Shown: positions 45,858-55,780, counted from the stretch's first letter. The stretch: 64,000 bases of DNA from JAUIIK01 sp041390865 (GCA_041390865.1 JAWKPC010000004.1:62001-126000); one strand, 5' to 3'. Numbers and translations are program-made. Notes: a model not told the origin generated them from the sequence alone.

Positions 45858-46724
45858 CTATTCCAGCGCCGTGACCGTGATCTCGACCTGGGCGCCTGCC
45901 GGAAGAGAGGTGACGCCAACGGTGGTGCGGCCGGGAGGGTTCTCGGTGAAATACTCGGCATAGACGTCGTTCATCTCACCGAACTTACTGAGATCGGTCA
46001 TGTAGACACTCGTCGCTACGGCACGGTTCATGCCGGAACCGGCAGCTTCGAGGATGTTCTTGACGTTCTCGAGCGTCTGGCGGGTCTCGGCGGCGATACC
46101 GCCGGGAACGATCTCGTTCGTCTTCGGATCAATGCCTTTCTCGCCGGCGACGTAGATCATGCCGTTGGCGCGGATCGCCTGCGAATAGGGGCCGATCGGC
46201 TTGGCTGCCTTGTCGGTTTCGATGACTTCCAGCTCGGAGCGGGTTTCAACCATCTTCTCAGCTACCTTTCTTGAATCTCGGTTCGGTTGCAGGCGATTGT
46301 AGCGCGGCGGATCACCGACCAGATCCCGCGTATCGGACAATAAGAGCTCGGCGTCATCGCTTGCCGTCACCTGTACCGTGAGATTCCGCAACGTGGCTTC
46401 TCCGTAGCGCACAAGCTGGCTGATCGTCGCGCCCGCCTTGATCCCGAAGATCCTCCAGTAATCCGCATGGGGAGGATTCCTCGCCTCGAGCTGGCCGACC
46501 AGATCCGCCAGCGAGCGCAGCGAGCCGTCAGGCAGGTAGGGGTCGATGCCAAGCCGTTCGATCGTCTGGGTCGTCAGATCCGACGGCCGCAGCAGGGCGT
46601 TCATCGATTCTCGAAGCGCCTGACCGCCGCGCGTGCTGCGTACGTTCGCGTGGCTGAAAACCGCAATCGCCGCAGCCATCTCTTCGAGCGCCCAGGGATA
46701 CTCGCGCTCCGCACCGTCTGACAT
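45858..46724 (-). CDS. RidA-family protein with an N-terminal tape-measure-like segment
   Basis: The C-terminal 131 residues (from an internal ATG at 46253) are a complete RidA/YjgF deaminase: KAAKPIGPYSQAIRANGMIYVAGEKGIDP and NPPGRTTVGVTSLPAGAQVEI, with the Arg used to bind imine acids. In frame before it lie about 155 residues of unlike sequence: STRGGQALRESMNALLRP, TTQTIERLGIDPYLPDGSLRSLADLVGQLEA and YWRIFGIKAGATISQLV. This resembles the core of phage tail tape-measure proteins. Either it is a true fusion or RidA starts at 46253, where AAAGGTAG lies upstream, and the first part is a separate remnant. Confidence 0.75.
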   Translation of the reverse strand: MSDGAEREYPWALEEMAAAIAVFSHANVRSTRGGQALRESMNALLRPSDLTTQTIERLGIDPYLPDGSLRSLADLVGQLEARNPPHADYWRIFGIKAGATISQLVRYGEATLRNLTVQVTASDDAELLLSDTRDLVGDPPRYNRLQPNRDSRKVAEKMVETRSELEVIETDKAAKPIGPYSQAIRANGMIYVAGEKGIDPKTNEIVPGGIAAETRQTLENVKNILEAAGSGMNRAVATSVYMTDLSKFGEMNDVYAEYFTENPPGRTTVGVTSLPAGAQVEITVTALE

Positions 46725-46794
46725 CGTTGTTACTCTACCCACCCGTTCCGGGTATCATCGCAAGGCTGAAGACTATCGGAAGGAGTCGCCGTAA

Positions 46795-48189
46795 GTGAGC
46801 CGCCAGTACCCGCCATCCGATCCACGCTATGACGACCTGCCGCCCGAGGAGGACGACATCCGTATCTCCCGCCGCGCGGTCATCATCGGTGCAGCCGGAG
46901 TCGCGGGGATGGCCGCAACGGCCATCGTCGCAATCCTACTCCGAGATGGCGACGATGATGGCGGTGATGGCGCGGCCATCGTGACGCCGACGCCCGACTC
47001 GACGCCGATACCCACGACGACACTCCCGCCAACCGACACACCGGAACCCCCGACGCCAACCCCGACCGGGACGCCGGAACCGACGCCGACGCAAGAGCCA
47101 TCGCCGACTCCGGAGCCATCCCCGTCCCCAACACCCGAGCCGACGGCATCGGCAACGCCGACCGAACCGGCTCCGACCGCCACCGCGACGGTAGCCCCGA
47201 CGGCGACGCGGCCGCAACCAACCCCGACGCCCCCACCGGAGCCCGGCTGGACGGAGCTGACTCCTCAAGGCGAGCCGCCTGCCGCGCGCCGGGATCATTC
47301 ACTCGTGGCCGACCGGACCGGCGAGAGAATCTATCTCTTTGGCGGCAGGGCCGGATCGCAGCCGCTCCAGGATCTCTGGGTCTTCGACATCCCGGCAAAT
47401 CGCTGGATCCTCGCCGAGCCGACCGGAAATCCCCCACCGGCCAGATTCGGACACAACGCGGTCTTTGACGATCAACAGCAGTTCGTCGTGATTTTCGGCG
47501 GTCAGGCGGGTTCGACTTTTTTCAACGACGTCTGGATCTACGATCCGGTTCGCAACGCCTGGACCGAGTTGGATCCCGGCGACGGAGACGGCACCCCGCT
47601 CAACCGCTACGGCGCGGGCGGCGCCCTTCAGCCCGACGGCAACGGGTTCTACATCTCGCATGGATTCACCAGCGACGGGCGATTCGACGATACGTGGCTC
47701 TACGATCTCCAGTCCGGCCAGTGGACGGACGTCACGCCCGATGCAGGACAGCGCCCGTCGCCTCGTTGTCTGATGCGGATGGCATCGGACCCGGACCGCG
47801 AGCGGCTGCTGCTCTTCGGCGGCCAGTCAAACACAGCCGCATATCTCGGGGACTTCTGGGCGTTCGACACCGCGACGACCAGCTGGACCGAGCTGGAACC
47901 GGAGTCTGGCAGCCCTTCGCCCCGCAATCTCTACTCGCTCGTCCGGAATACCGAAAGCGGTGACCTCTTCCTGTTCGGAGGCGCGTCGGCCTCCGGGATG
48001 CTGAACGATCTCTGGAGCTATCGGGTCGAGTCAGGCGAGTGGGAAGGTCAGGAGTTCGCCGACGGCGTCCCGATTCCAGCCCGCGACAGCCACGATGCCG
48101 TCTGGCTGGACGATGCGGGCGCGATGCTGGTCTTCGGAGGACGGGGAGATGCGGGACTGCTCAACGATCTCTGGATCTTTGTTCCATAA
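46795..48189 (+). CDS. Membrane-anchored or exported kelch-repeat protein
   Basis: The 464-residue protein has a twin-arginine-like segment SRRAVIIGAAGVAGMAATAIVAIL near residue 25, then about 80 residues of Pro/Thr-rich linker. Five to six kelch repeats of about 50 residues follow, each with a hydrophobic LFGG or IFGG and a later W (LYLFGGRAGSQPLQDLWVFD type). It should form an extracytoplasmic beta-propeller for binding. The GTG start follows AAGGAG. Its last 29 bases overlap the convergent SulP gene. Confidence 0.88.
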   Translation: MSRQYPPSDPRYDDLPPEEDDIRISRRAVIIGAAGVAGMAATAIVAILLRDGDDDGGDGAAIVTPTPDSTPIPTTTLPPTDTPEPPTPTPTGTPEPTPTQEPSPTPEPSPSPTPEPTASATPTEPAPTATATVAPTATRPQPTPTPPPEPGWTELTPQGEPPAARRDHSLVADRTGERIYLFGGRAGSQPLQDLWVFDIPANRWILAEPTGNPPPARFGHNAVFDDQQQFVVIFGGQAGSTFFNDVWIYDPVRNAWTELDPGDGDGTPLNRYGAGGALQPDGNGFYISHGFTSDGRFDDTWLYDLQSGQWTDVTPDAGQRPSPRCLMRMASDPDRERLLLFGGQSNTAAYLGDFWAFDTATTSWTELEPESGSPSPRNLYSLVRNTESGDLFLFGGASASGMLNDLWSYRVESGEWEGQEFADGVPIPARDSHDAVWLDDAGAMLVFGGRGDAGLLNDLWIFVP

Positions 48190-50026
48190 GCTCGGGCCAG
48201 TCATCTTCGACGCCGGGCACAACATCGTCCTGGGGTAGCGCCCCGAAGAGCCCGACCCGGCCGCTCTCGGCATAGCGGTCCATCAGCCCGAGCGATTCCA
48301 GAGCCAGCTGGACGGTCGGATGGTGCAGCGCTCGCGGATGCCTGTCCCGCCAACCGGCCCGGACGAAGACATCGAGCACGTGACCGCGCACACCGGCGAG
48401 CAGCACAGTCACCCCACCGGCCCGGTAACTCCGCACAAGATCTTCCAGCAGATCGGCGGCGACGGCGTCAATGTCCGCGACGCCGCTGAAATCGAGAATC
48501 ACCCACTCCAGCTGCTCCCGATCGGTCGTCGCGCTCTCGATACGCCTGCTCAACTCCTCGATGTTCGCAAAATAGAGCGGCGCGGCGATCTGGAGGATCA
48601 GCGTGTTGGGATAGACGATCGCTTCCGGGTACCGGCTGATGTTCCGGAAATGCCCCTCGAGTTCGACGTAGCCGACTTCGGCCGCGTGCGGATCGGTGCT
48701 GCGCCAGATGAAGACGACCAATGAGAAGAGCAACCCAACGATCACTCCCCATTCGACGCCGATGATCACCGTGGCGATGAAGGTCACGGCGACGGTCAGC
48801 CCGTCGAGCCGCCGGACGTCGAAGTAGTGGCGCGCCTCGCGGATATTGATCAGTCCGGACACGGCAACGATGATCGTGGCCGCCAGCACGGCGTTCGGCA
48901 GGTAGTAAAAGAGCGGTGTAAGCACAAGCAGCGTCAGGAATATCAGCCCGGCGGCGACCATCCCCGAGACCTGGGTCCGGGCGCCCGCCTGGTAGTTGAC
49001 GGCTGTGCGGGCGAAGCTGCCGGTCACGGGAAATCCGGAGAAGAAAGACCCGGCGATGTTCGAGAGCCCAAGGGCATACAGCTCCTGGTTCGCGTCGACG
49101 CTGTCTTTCTCCCGGGCGGCAATGGTCCGGGCGATCGAGATCGATTGGACGTAGCCGATGAACGTGATCGTCATCGCCCCGGGAGCCAGGGTGAGCAAGG
49201 AGTCGCTATCCAGCGTCGGCATCGATGGTTGGGGAAGTCCTCTCGGAATGTCGCCGACGACGCTGACCCCGTCCGCGTCGAGCCCGAGTATCCAGACGAG
49301 CAGCGTCCCGCCGATGACCAGGATCAACGGCGCCGGAAAGCGCGCGGCGATGAGGAGAAGGTGGGTGGGCAGGCGCGGCACAAGATGGCGGTAGCCAAGG
49401 AGGACGGCGAGGCTCACGATTCCGATTGCCGCCGTCTCCCAGTGGATATTCCGGATCTCCCGTCCGACCTCGATTGCCGACTCGATCGCCGAGCCACGCG
49501 ACGAGATATCGATCCCGAGCAGATTCTCGAGCTGGGTGAGCGAGATGACGATCGCCGCCGCCGAGGTAAACCCGCTGAGAACCGCCTGCGAGAAGAAGCG
49601 GGCGATGAACCCGGCCCGGATCAGACCCAGCCCGAACTGCATAACGCCGACGATCAGCATCAGCAGCAACGTCAGGCCGATATAGTCGCTGGTCCCGGGA
49701 TCGGAGAGCGCGGACACGGCGGAGAAGGTCAGGAGTGAGATGATCGCCGCCGGGCCGACATTGACGTGCCGGGATGAACCGAACAGCGCGTAGATCAGCG
49801 CCGGCACGGTGGCGGCGTAGAGGCCGCTGCTGGCCGGCAAGCCCGCCAGCAGCGCGAAGGCCATGCTCTGAGGTATGAGCATGATTGTGAGCATGAAACC
49901 CGCGCTCAGGTCGGCGCTCAGATCCCCCCGCTGATAGGTGCGCATCCACTGGAATGCAGGCACGAGGCGTTCCAGGCCGTTTGTTAGGGTAGAAATCCGC
50001 GAACCAGCGCTAGGCTCTGAAGACAC
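48161..50026 (-). CDS. SulP family anion transporter with STAS domain
   Basis: The 621-residue protein has the SulP core: AGFMLTIMLIPQSMAFALLAGLPASSGLYAA, then GSSRHVNVGPAAIISLL, and GYVQSISIARTIAAREKDSVDANQELYALGLSNIAGSFFSGFPVTGSFARTAVN. A cytoplasmic STAS domain with LDFSGVADIDAVAADLLEDL completes it. Such carriers move sulfate, bicarbonate or other anions across the inner membrane. A second, closely related SulP gene lies just upstream, an uncommon tandem. The GTG start is at 50026. Confidence 0.93.
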   Translation of the reverse strand: MSSEPSAGSRISTLTNGLERLVPAFQWMRTYQRGDLSADLSAGFMLTIMLIPQSMAFALLAGLPASSGLYAATVPALIYALFGSSRHVNVGPAAIISLLTFSAVSALSDPGTSDYIGLTLLLMLIVGVMQFGLGLIRAGFIARFFSQAVLSGFTSAAAIVISLTQLENLLGIDISSRGSAIESAIEVGREIRNIHWETAAIGIVSLAVLLGYRHLVPRLPTHLLLIAARFPAPLILVIGGTLLVWILGLDADGVSVVGDIPRGLPQPSMPTLDSDSLLTLAPGAMTITFIGYVQSISIARTIAAREKDSVDANQELYALGLSNIAGSFFSGFPVTGSFARTAVNYQAGARTQVSGMVAAGLIFLTLLVLTPLFYYLPNAVLAATIIVAVSGLINIREARHYFDVRRLDGLTVAVTFIATVIIGVEWGVIVGLLFSLVVFIWRSTDPHAAEVGYVELEGHFRNISRYPEAIVYPNTLILQIAAPLYFANIEELSRRIESATTDREQLEWVILDFSGVADIDAVAADLLEDLVRSYRAGGVTVLLAGVRGHVLDVFVRAGWRDRHPRALHHPTVQLALESLGLMDRYAESGRVGLFGALPQDDVVPGVEDDWPELMEQRSRDR

Positions 50027-50142
50027 AGCTCACTTCACACATCCTGGCGGATCGTTGCTCTTGCCGTTCGGCGTACGTCGACACGATGAGCGGGGCCCGA
50101 AAGCCCCTGCAGTAACAGGGTACTCCTCTATCCCGCTCACGG

Positions 50143-51915
50143 CTATCGCAGGACCGATTGAACCCGGCTTTCCGCCGTTCCAGCTACAGATTCCTGCTCT
50201 GGATTCTCGCGCCACTCGACACCGGCCGCGTCAAGCGCGTGCTGGACGGACAGATGCCACATGTCGCGGCCGACCGTTTCGCCCCAGCCGGCTCGCAGCA
50301 TCAGGTCGCGCACCGGTCCTTTGACTCCAGCAAAGAGGAAGTGCCGCCCCGACTCGCGATACTGTTCCATCAGCCCTTCGAGCGTCTCGATCGCAACCGC
50401 GTCGATGTCATTGACCGACCAGAAATCGAGAATGATGGAGCGGACCTCGGGACGGGCGTGCAGCGCTTCCCGGATGCGGTCTTCGAGAAAACCGCTATTG
50501 GCGAAATACAGCGACTCGTCAATCCTCAAGATGACCGCTTCGGGGTAGGTCCGGGCGTCCGGATAGCGCAAGACGTTGCGGAAGACGTTCTCCTCCGGTA
50601 GATAGCCCATCTCGGCGGTGTGAGGGTGGGCCGAGCGCCAGATGAAGACCAAGAGAGAGAATGCAACCCCGATCAGGATGCCGAGCTCGACGCCGATCGT
50701 CAGCGTCGCGGCGAACGTCACCAGCAGCATCGCGGCGTCTGTCCGCCGGATGCGATAGAGGTGCAGCAGCTCTTTCAGGTCGACCAGGCCGGCGACGGCG
50801 ACGACGACGACCGCCCCCAGCACGGCGCGCGGCAGGTAGTAAAAGAGGTCAGTGAAGAGCAGCAGGGTCACGAGGATCAATCCGGCGGTGACGATCGACG
50901 CCAACCCGGTTCGGGCACCTGCCTGATAGTTGACCGCCGAGCGGGAGAATCCTCCGGTGACCGGATAGCCGCCGAAGAAGGCTGCGCCGATGTTCGCGAT
51001 GCCCAGCGCGCGCAGCTCCTGATTCGGTCCGACCCGTTGCTTCTCCCGCGCGGCAATGGATTGGGCGACGGCAATCGACTCCATATAACCGACAAACGCA
51101 ACGGTGAGCGCCACCGGCAGGAGGGTTCGAACCGCCGAGAGGCTGAAATCCGGCGCGCTCAGACCTGGCAACCCGGACGGCACGTCTCCGACGATGCTGA
51201 CGCCATGACCGTCGAGACCGAAGGCAAAGACAACGAGAGTCGACAGCACGACGACCACCAGCGCGCCGGGAATCCTCCGGTTCCAGCGCCGGAGGAAGAC
51301 GAGCATCCCGATACTCGCGGCTCCGATTGCCAGGGTCAGCGGATGAATGTCAGTCAGATGGCGTCCCGCATCCGCCAGCAGGAGAAAGACATTCTCATGC
51401 CGTTCGAGGTCGGCGCCGGTGATGTTCTTCAGCTGGCTCAACCCGATGATGATCGCAGCAGCCGAGGTGAACCCGCTGATCACGGCATGAGACAGGAACT
51501 TCACGACTGCTCCGCCGCGAATCAGCCCGAGTCCCAGCTGAATGACACCCGACCATCAACGCCAGAAGCAGGGCATATCCGGCGAAGCTGGGCGAGCCCG
51601 GCTCGACCAGCTGGCTGATGCCGGAGAGCGTCAGCAGGAAACGATCGCGACCGGCCCGACAGCCAGTTGCCGGGACGATCCGAACAGCGCGTAGAGCAGC
51701 AGTGGAATCGTCGAGGCATAGAGCCCAACGACCGGAGGCAGCCCGGCCAGGGCGGCGTAGGCCATGCCCTGCGGGATCAGCATCACCGCGACGACGACCC
51801 CGGCCGTGAGATCGCCGCCGAGATCCGGCCGGCGGTAGGAGCGAAGCCAGTCAAGTGCGGGAATGTACTGCGAGAGCAGGCTTCGGTGCGTTGGAGCGGT
51901 CGTCTGTCCAGTCAT
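50143..51915 (-). pseudogene. Second SulP family transporter split by two frameshifts
   Basis: The N-terminus (51631-51915) gives the standard IPQGMAYAALAGLPPVVGLYAS and GSSRQLAVGPVAIVS. The segment LLTLSGISQLVEPGSPSFAGYALLLALMVG then appears in another frame, and VIQLGLGLIRGGAVVKFLSHAVISGF in the third, continuing to a complete STAS domain (LDFWSVNDIDAVAIETLEGL). Adding one C near 51645 and removing one G near 51540 restores the whole protein of about 590 residues. Both sites are short homopolymers, so it may be intact in reality. Confidence 0.85.
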
Positions 51916-52066
51916 TCCAGGCCGTTCCCAGCTATGGGCCAGCTATAGGCGGGCAGATATTCGCACCCGCCGGACAGCCGGCCTATCGGTTCTGAGTTCG
52001 AAGAGATTCCGGACGATGAGGCGGTTACCTCACCGTCCAGGACTGCAATAAGAGGCTAGTCTGCGG

Positions 52067-53512
52067 TCACCGCTTCACGCTGTGCAGCGCCGCGCTCGAC
52101 CGGCTTTCGGACTCGTTCCAGTCGCTGAAACTACCCATGTAGTTCACGATATTGGTCCGGCCCAGCTTCTGAAGCAAGCTCGATGCAATCATTGACGAGC
52201 GGACTCCGGTCTGGCAATGGACGATCAGCGGCTTGTCGGATGGAATGCTGTCGAGCTCGCGGGGGATGTACCCCATCGGCACGCTGATTGCGCCCGGAAT
52301 GTGGCTCTCGAGGAACTCCGAAGTCCCGCGAACGTCGAGGACATTCGCCGAGCCGGCGGCAACCGCCGCTTCGACATCCTCGATCGTCACCTGAGAGACG
52401 GACTGCAGCTCGTGATGGTCCGCGGCATCGACCCACTCGTCGACGATGTCGGGAGTCCAAAATCCGGCGACGTCGTCCAGCCCGATGCGGCGCAGGTCCC
52501 GGACCGTCGATTCGAGGTCGCGTTCATCGACGATCAACGCGAACGGCTTGTCATATGGCAGGAGCCAGCCCGCCCAGGTCAGGTAGGACTTCGAGAACGG
52601 GATGTTGAGCGTGCCGGGAATGTGGCCGCCTGCGAACGCGAGTTGGGAGCGCATGTCGACGACCGGTGTGTCGCCGGCGATGTAATCGTTGATCGACTCC
52701 GGAGCGAGCGGTCGCGGCATGGCCCTGTCAGCGACGAGTGCCGGCCCTTCCTTGTTGACGCGCTTCATTTCCTTGAAATAGAAGGGAGGTTCCGGTTGAC
52801 CGTCGAGCACGGTCGAGACGAAGTCATCCTCGGTTTCAGCAGTCAGCGCCCAGTTGAAGAGCTTTTCATAGCCGACCGTCGACTGGGGAACGGCTCCAAG
52901 CGCCTTGCCGCAGGCGCTGCCTGCGCCGTGTCCCGGCCAGACCTGGAGATAGTCCGGCAGATCCTTGAACCGCTGGAGCGATCGATAGAGCGTCTGGGCG
53001 CCGGCCCGCATCGTGCCCTTGAAGCCGGCTGCGGTTTCAAGCAGGTCCGGGCGGCCAACATCGCCGACGAAGACAAAGTCGCCGGTGAAGATACCCATCG
53101 GCTCGTTCGCGCCTGCCGTATCGGTCAGGATGAAGGAGATGTGTTCCGGCGTGTGGCCCGGGGTGTGCATGACCTGCAGCTTGATGTTGCCAACCCAGAA
53201 CTCATCGCCGTCATAAACCGGCTGAGCGCCAGCCTCTTCGGCGAACTGATACTTCCAGCTGTCATCACCCTCGTCGGAGAGATAGAGCTTCGCGCCGGTG
53301 ACGGCGGCCAGCTCCCGAGAGCCGGAAACGTAGTCAGCGTGAATATGCGTCTCGGTCACGGCGGTGATCGCCATGCCCTCGGCATGGGCCAGGTGCAGGT
53401 AGTCGTCGATGCTCCGGCCGGGATCGATCACGAGCGCCTCGCCGGTCGCCTGGCAGCCGACGAAATAGCTTGCCTGGGCCAGCTTCTCTTCGTACAGAAG
53501 TCGCAATAACAT
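52067..53512 (-). CDS. MBL-fold persulfide-dioxygenase-like hydrolase fused to two rhodanese domains
   Basis: The 481-residue protein starts with a metallo-beta-lactamase domain (His56-x-His58-x-Asp60 in ETHIHADYVSG, then THTPGHTPEHISF-like and GTFTGDFVFVGDVGRPDL segments) close to ETHE1-type persulfide dioxygenases. Two rhodanese domains follow. The first lacks a Cys at its active loop (IVDERDLE), while the second keeps it (IVHCQTGVRSS). Together they would oxidise persulfides and transfer sulfur in the cytoplasm. GAGGAGG precedes the ATG. It is divergent from the ECF sigma gene. Confidence 0.92.
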   Translation of the reverse strand: MLLRLLYEEKLAQASYFVGCQATGEALVIDPGRSIDDYLHLAHAEGMAITAVTETHIHADYVSGSRELAAVTGAKLYLSDEGDDSWKYQFAEEAGAQPVYDGDEFWVGNIKLQVMHTPGHTPEHISFILTDTAGANEPMGIFTGDFVFVGDVGRPDLLETAAGFKGTMRAGAQTLYRSLQRFKDLPDYLQVWPGHGAGSACGKALGAVPQSTVGYEKLFNWALTAETEDDFVSTVLDGQPEPPFYFKEMKRVNKEGPALVADRAMPRPLAPESINDYIAGDTPVVDMRSQLAFAGGHIPGTLNIPFSKSYLTWAGWLLPYDKPFALIVDERDLESTVRDLRRIGLDDVAGFWTPDIVDEWVDAADHHELQSVSQVTIEDVEAAVAAGSANVLDVRGTSEFLESHIPGAISVPMGYIPRELDSIPSDKPLIVHCQTGVRSSMIASSLLQKLGRTNIVNYMGSFSDWNESESRSSAALHSVKR

Positions 53513-53751
53513 AGTGCCTCCTCATTGTGGGAACGTTCTTGCGGCACGCAACCACGACCCGTGCCACGGACGCCGTCGAAACTAGCCAGACGATCTACTT
53601 GCCTGCATCGGCATAATCCATATTGTCGGCTCTACGGCCCAGTCTCGTCAATTGGCGGTAGCCTGCTGGCGCCGTCGTAATCGTAGATGCGCTCAACTGT
53701 GAAATGGTTACATGGCAGATGAACGTGCTTCGATGAGGGGAATCCCGGAAC

Positions 53752-54351
53752 ATGTCGAACATCGAGAAACCATGGGATATCGACCTGACCGTCTATGAGG
53801 ACGATCGGGAGCTCCTCGACGGCCTCCGCAGCGGCGATTCGCTGGCCTGTACCTGTTTCATGAAATGGTACGCCCCGGCGATGACCCGCCTGGCATTGAG
53901 AATGGTCGGCGACCCCGATGAAGCCGAAGGCGTCGTCCAGGACAGTTTCATCGCCGCCTGTTCCAAGATGGGTAGCTTCCGCGCCGAAAGTTCGCTGAAG
54001 ACGTGGCTTCATCGCATCGTCGTCAACACGGCATTGATGCGGCTCCGGAAGCGCAGGCCGGACCGGCTGAGTCCCGACCTGGAGGACGAGTACAGGTACC
54101 TGCCGGAGCTACTGATCAATAACGAGGATGAGCCGCTTGAAAACGTCCTCGCCGGCGAGCTGGAAGATGAATTGAACCGGGCGATCATGGGCCTGCCGGA
54201 GAGTCTCCGGACGACGCTGGTCCTCCGGGAGCATGAAGGACTGTCGACGCGCGAGACCGCCGAGACGCTCGGCATTAGCGAGTCGGCTGTCAAGGTTCGT
54301 CTCCACCGGGCCCGAACAGCTCTGCGCGAGCATATCGACCAGGAAGTCTAA
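53752..54351 (+). CDS. ECF-type RNA polymerase sigma factor
   Basis: The 199-residue protein has region 2 (CFMKWYAPAMTRLALRMVGDPDEAEGVVQDSFIAACSKMGSFRAESSLKTWLHRIVVNTALMRLRKRR) and region 4 (LPESLRTTLVLREHEGLSTRETAETLGISESAVKVRLHRARTALRE), separated by an acidic linker. It should direct transcription of a stress set. No anti-sigma gene is next to it. The surrounding sulfur and iron genes suggest redox or sulfide stress, but this is inferred from position. Confidence 0.92.
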   Translation: MSNIEKPWDIDLTVYEDDRELLDGLRSGDSLACTCFMKWYAPAMTRLALRMVGDPDEAEGVVQDSFIAACSKMGSFRAESSLKTWLHRIVVNTALMRLRKRRPDRLSPDLEDEYRYLPELLINNEDEPLENVLAGELEDELNRAIMGLPESLRTTLVLREHEGLSTRETAETLGISESAVKVRLHRARTALREHIDQEV

Positions 54352-54516
54352 GCGCGGAACTCGCCGGCAAGGTCCTCTCTGCTTCAGATACCGGGGCAGA
54401 GGAGGCTATGTAACCTCCATCTCCATCCCTGCATCCAAACGATGTACAGCCACACCGCGTACCCCGGTGTGTGCCAGTCGTATCCAGAACAACGAAGAGA
54501 TGGAGAGTTAAGACCA

Positions 54517-55125
54517 TTGGAGAGTACCAAACTGCTGCCGCCCGTCATTGACGCCGCGACCGCCGACGGAATCATCACGGAGCGGCCCGACATCCGGCTG
54601 ATCGACGTCCGCACGCCCGCAGAATTCGAGAGCGTCCACATCCCCGGAAGCTACAACGTGCCGCTCGACACCCTTTCCGAGCACCGGCGGGATATCGGCG
54701 ACGCGCTGTCCGGGCCGGCGATCCTCGTCTGCCGTAGCGGCGCGCGTGCACGCCAGGCGGAGCTGGTGTTGCGTAATTCCGGGATGACCCATCTGCACGT
54801 TCTCGACGGCGGGATCATGGCCTGGGAATCCCAGGGGAAACCGGTCACCCGGGGAACCCAGAAATGGGGGCTGGAACGCCAGGTCCGCGGCCTGGCCGGA
54901 GGACTGGTTTTCGCCGGCGCCGTCGGCGGGCTGGTGCTGCATCCGCTCGTTGGACTGCTGGCGATCGGCGTCGGCAGCGGGCTGATGTACTCGGCGGTCA
55001 CGGACAGCTGCATGATGGCCACGCTCCTGAGCAAGCTGCCGTACAACCGCGACGCATCCTGCGACATCACCGAGATCATCGGCCGGCTTCAAAGCGAAAA
55101 TGTCGTACCGCTCGAAACCCGCTGA
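54517..55125 (+). CDS. Membrane-associated rhodanese-like protein
   Basis: The chosen TTG at 54517 follows GGAGAG and gives 202 residues. A rhodanese domain (RLIDVRTPAEFESVHIPGSYNVPLDTL, with the active Cys in AILVCRSGARA) is followed by two hydrophobic segments (GLAGGLVFAGAVGGLVLHPLVGLLAIGVGSGLMYSAV). The end has a DSCMMATLLSKLPYN motif, as in YgaP-type rhodanese/DUF2892 proteins. It would handle sulfane sulfur at the inner membrane. It lies downstream of the ECF gene and may be in its regulon. A longer start at 54442 is possible. Confidence 0.88.
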   Translation: MESTKLLPPVIDAATADGIITERPDIRLIDVRTPAEFESVHIPGSYNVPLDTLSEHRRDIGDALSGPAILVCRSGARARQAELVLRNSGMTHLHVLDGGIMAWESQGKPVTRGTQKWGLERQVRGLAGGLVFAGAVGGLVLHPLVGLLAIGVGSGLMYSAVTDSCMMATLLSKLPYNRDASCDITEIIGRLQSENVVPLETR

Positions 55126-55345
55126 TCCAGGACGAGAAGCCGCCGGATTTTCTACCGGGGAATCTACCGTTTGCTAGTGCGGGATATACCGCGCGGCATG
55201 GTTCGATTAGAGTGTGGATCAGGCTCGGCGAGCCATGAAGATGGCTTCTTTCCGGTGAACCGGCGGACATTTCTCCCGCCATCGTATTTCCGAGAAACGC
55301 CGGGCGACGGATACGCTCGACATACAAGAAGGGAACAGAACCCGA

Positions 55346-55780
55346 ATGGCTGACAAAGATGTCAAGGAACTCATCGACGGTCTCAACGCGGACCTCGCGG
55401 GCGAACTCGCCGCCGTCATCCAGTACACAACCTATTCGGCGGTCGCCAGCGGCATGAACCGGCCGCAGCTCGTCGAATTCTTCCAGAGCGAGGTTACGGA
55501 CGAGCTCGGCCATGCCCAGTATCTCGCCGACAAGATTACGGCGCTCGGCGGAACCCCGACGACGAAGCCCGATGCCGTTGAAATCGGCAGCTCCAACAAG
55601 GATCTCCTCGAAGGGGTCCTGGAAGCCGAGACCAGAGCTATCGCGAACTACACCGAGCGGCTGTCGCAGGCCGACAAGGTTGGTGACATCGGACTGAAGG
55701 TCCAGCTCGAAGACATCATCAGCGACGAGACCACCCATCGCGAAGCCACTCTAATGATTCTCAAGGAATTCAGTTCCTGA
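55346..55780 (+). CDS. Ferritin-like four-helix protein
   Basis: The 144-residue protein reads as four helices with paired ligands: ELAAVIQYTTYSA near residue 20, EVTDELGHAQYLADKI near 50 (ExxH), EAETRAIANYTERL near 95, and DETTHREATLMIL near 130 (ExxH-like). The pattern fits ferritin, Dps or bacterioferritin-like diiron carboxylate proteins. It could store iron or destroy peroxide in the cytoplasm. A strong terminator lies about 60 bases downstream. Confidence 0.88.
   Translation: MADKDVKELIDGLNADLAGELAAVIQYTTYSAVASGMNRPQLVEFFQSEVTDELGHAQYLADKITALGGTPTTKPDAVEIGSSNKDLLEGVLEAETRAIANYTERLSQADKVGDIGLKVQLEDIISDETTHREATLMILKEFSS

Noticed and set aside
52217..53509. Long plus-strand frame (430 aa) opposite the MBL/rhodanese gene
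   Set aside because: It lies fully inside a well-supported gene and has low-complexity, Arg/Asp-rich composition typical of shadow frames.
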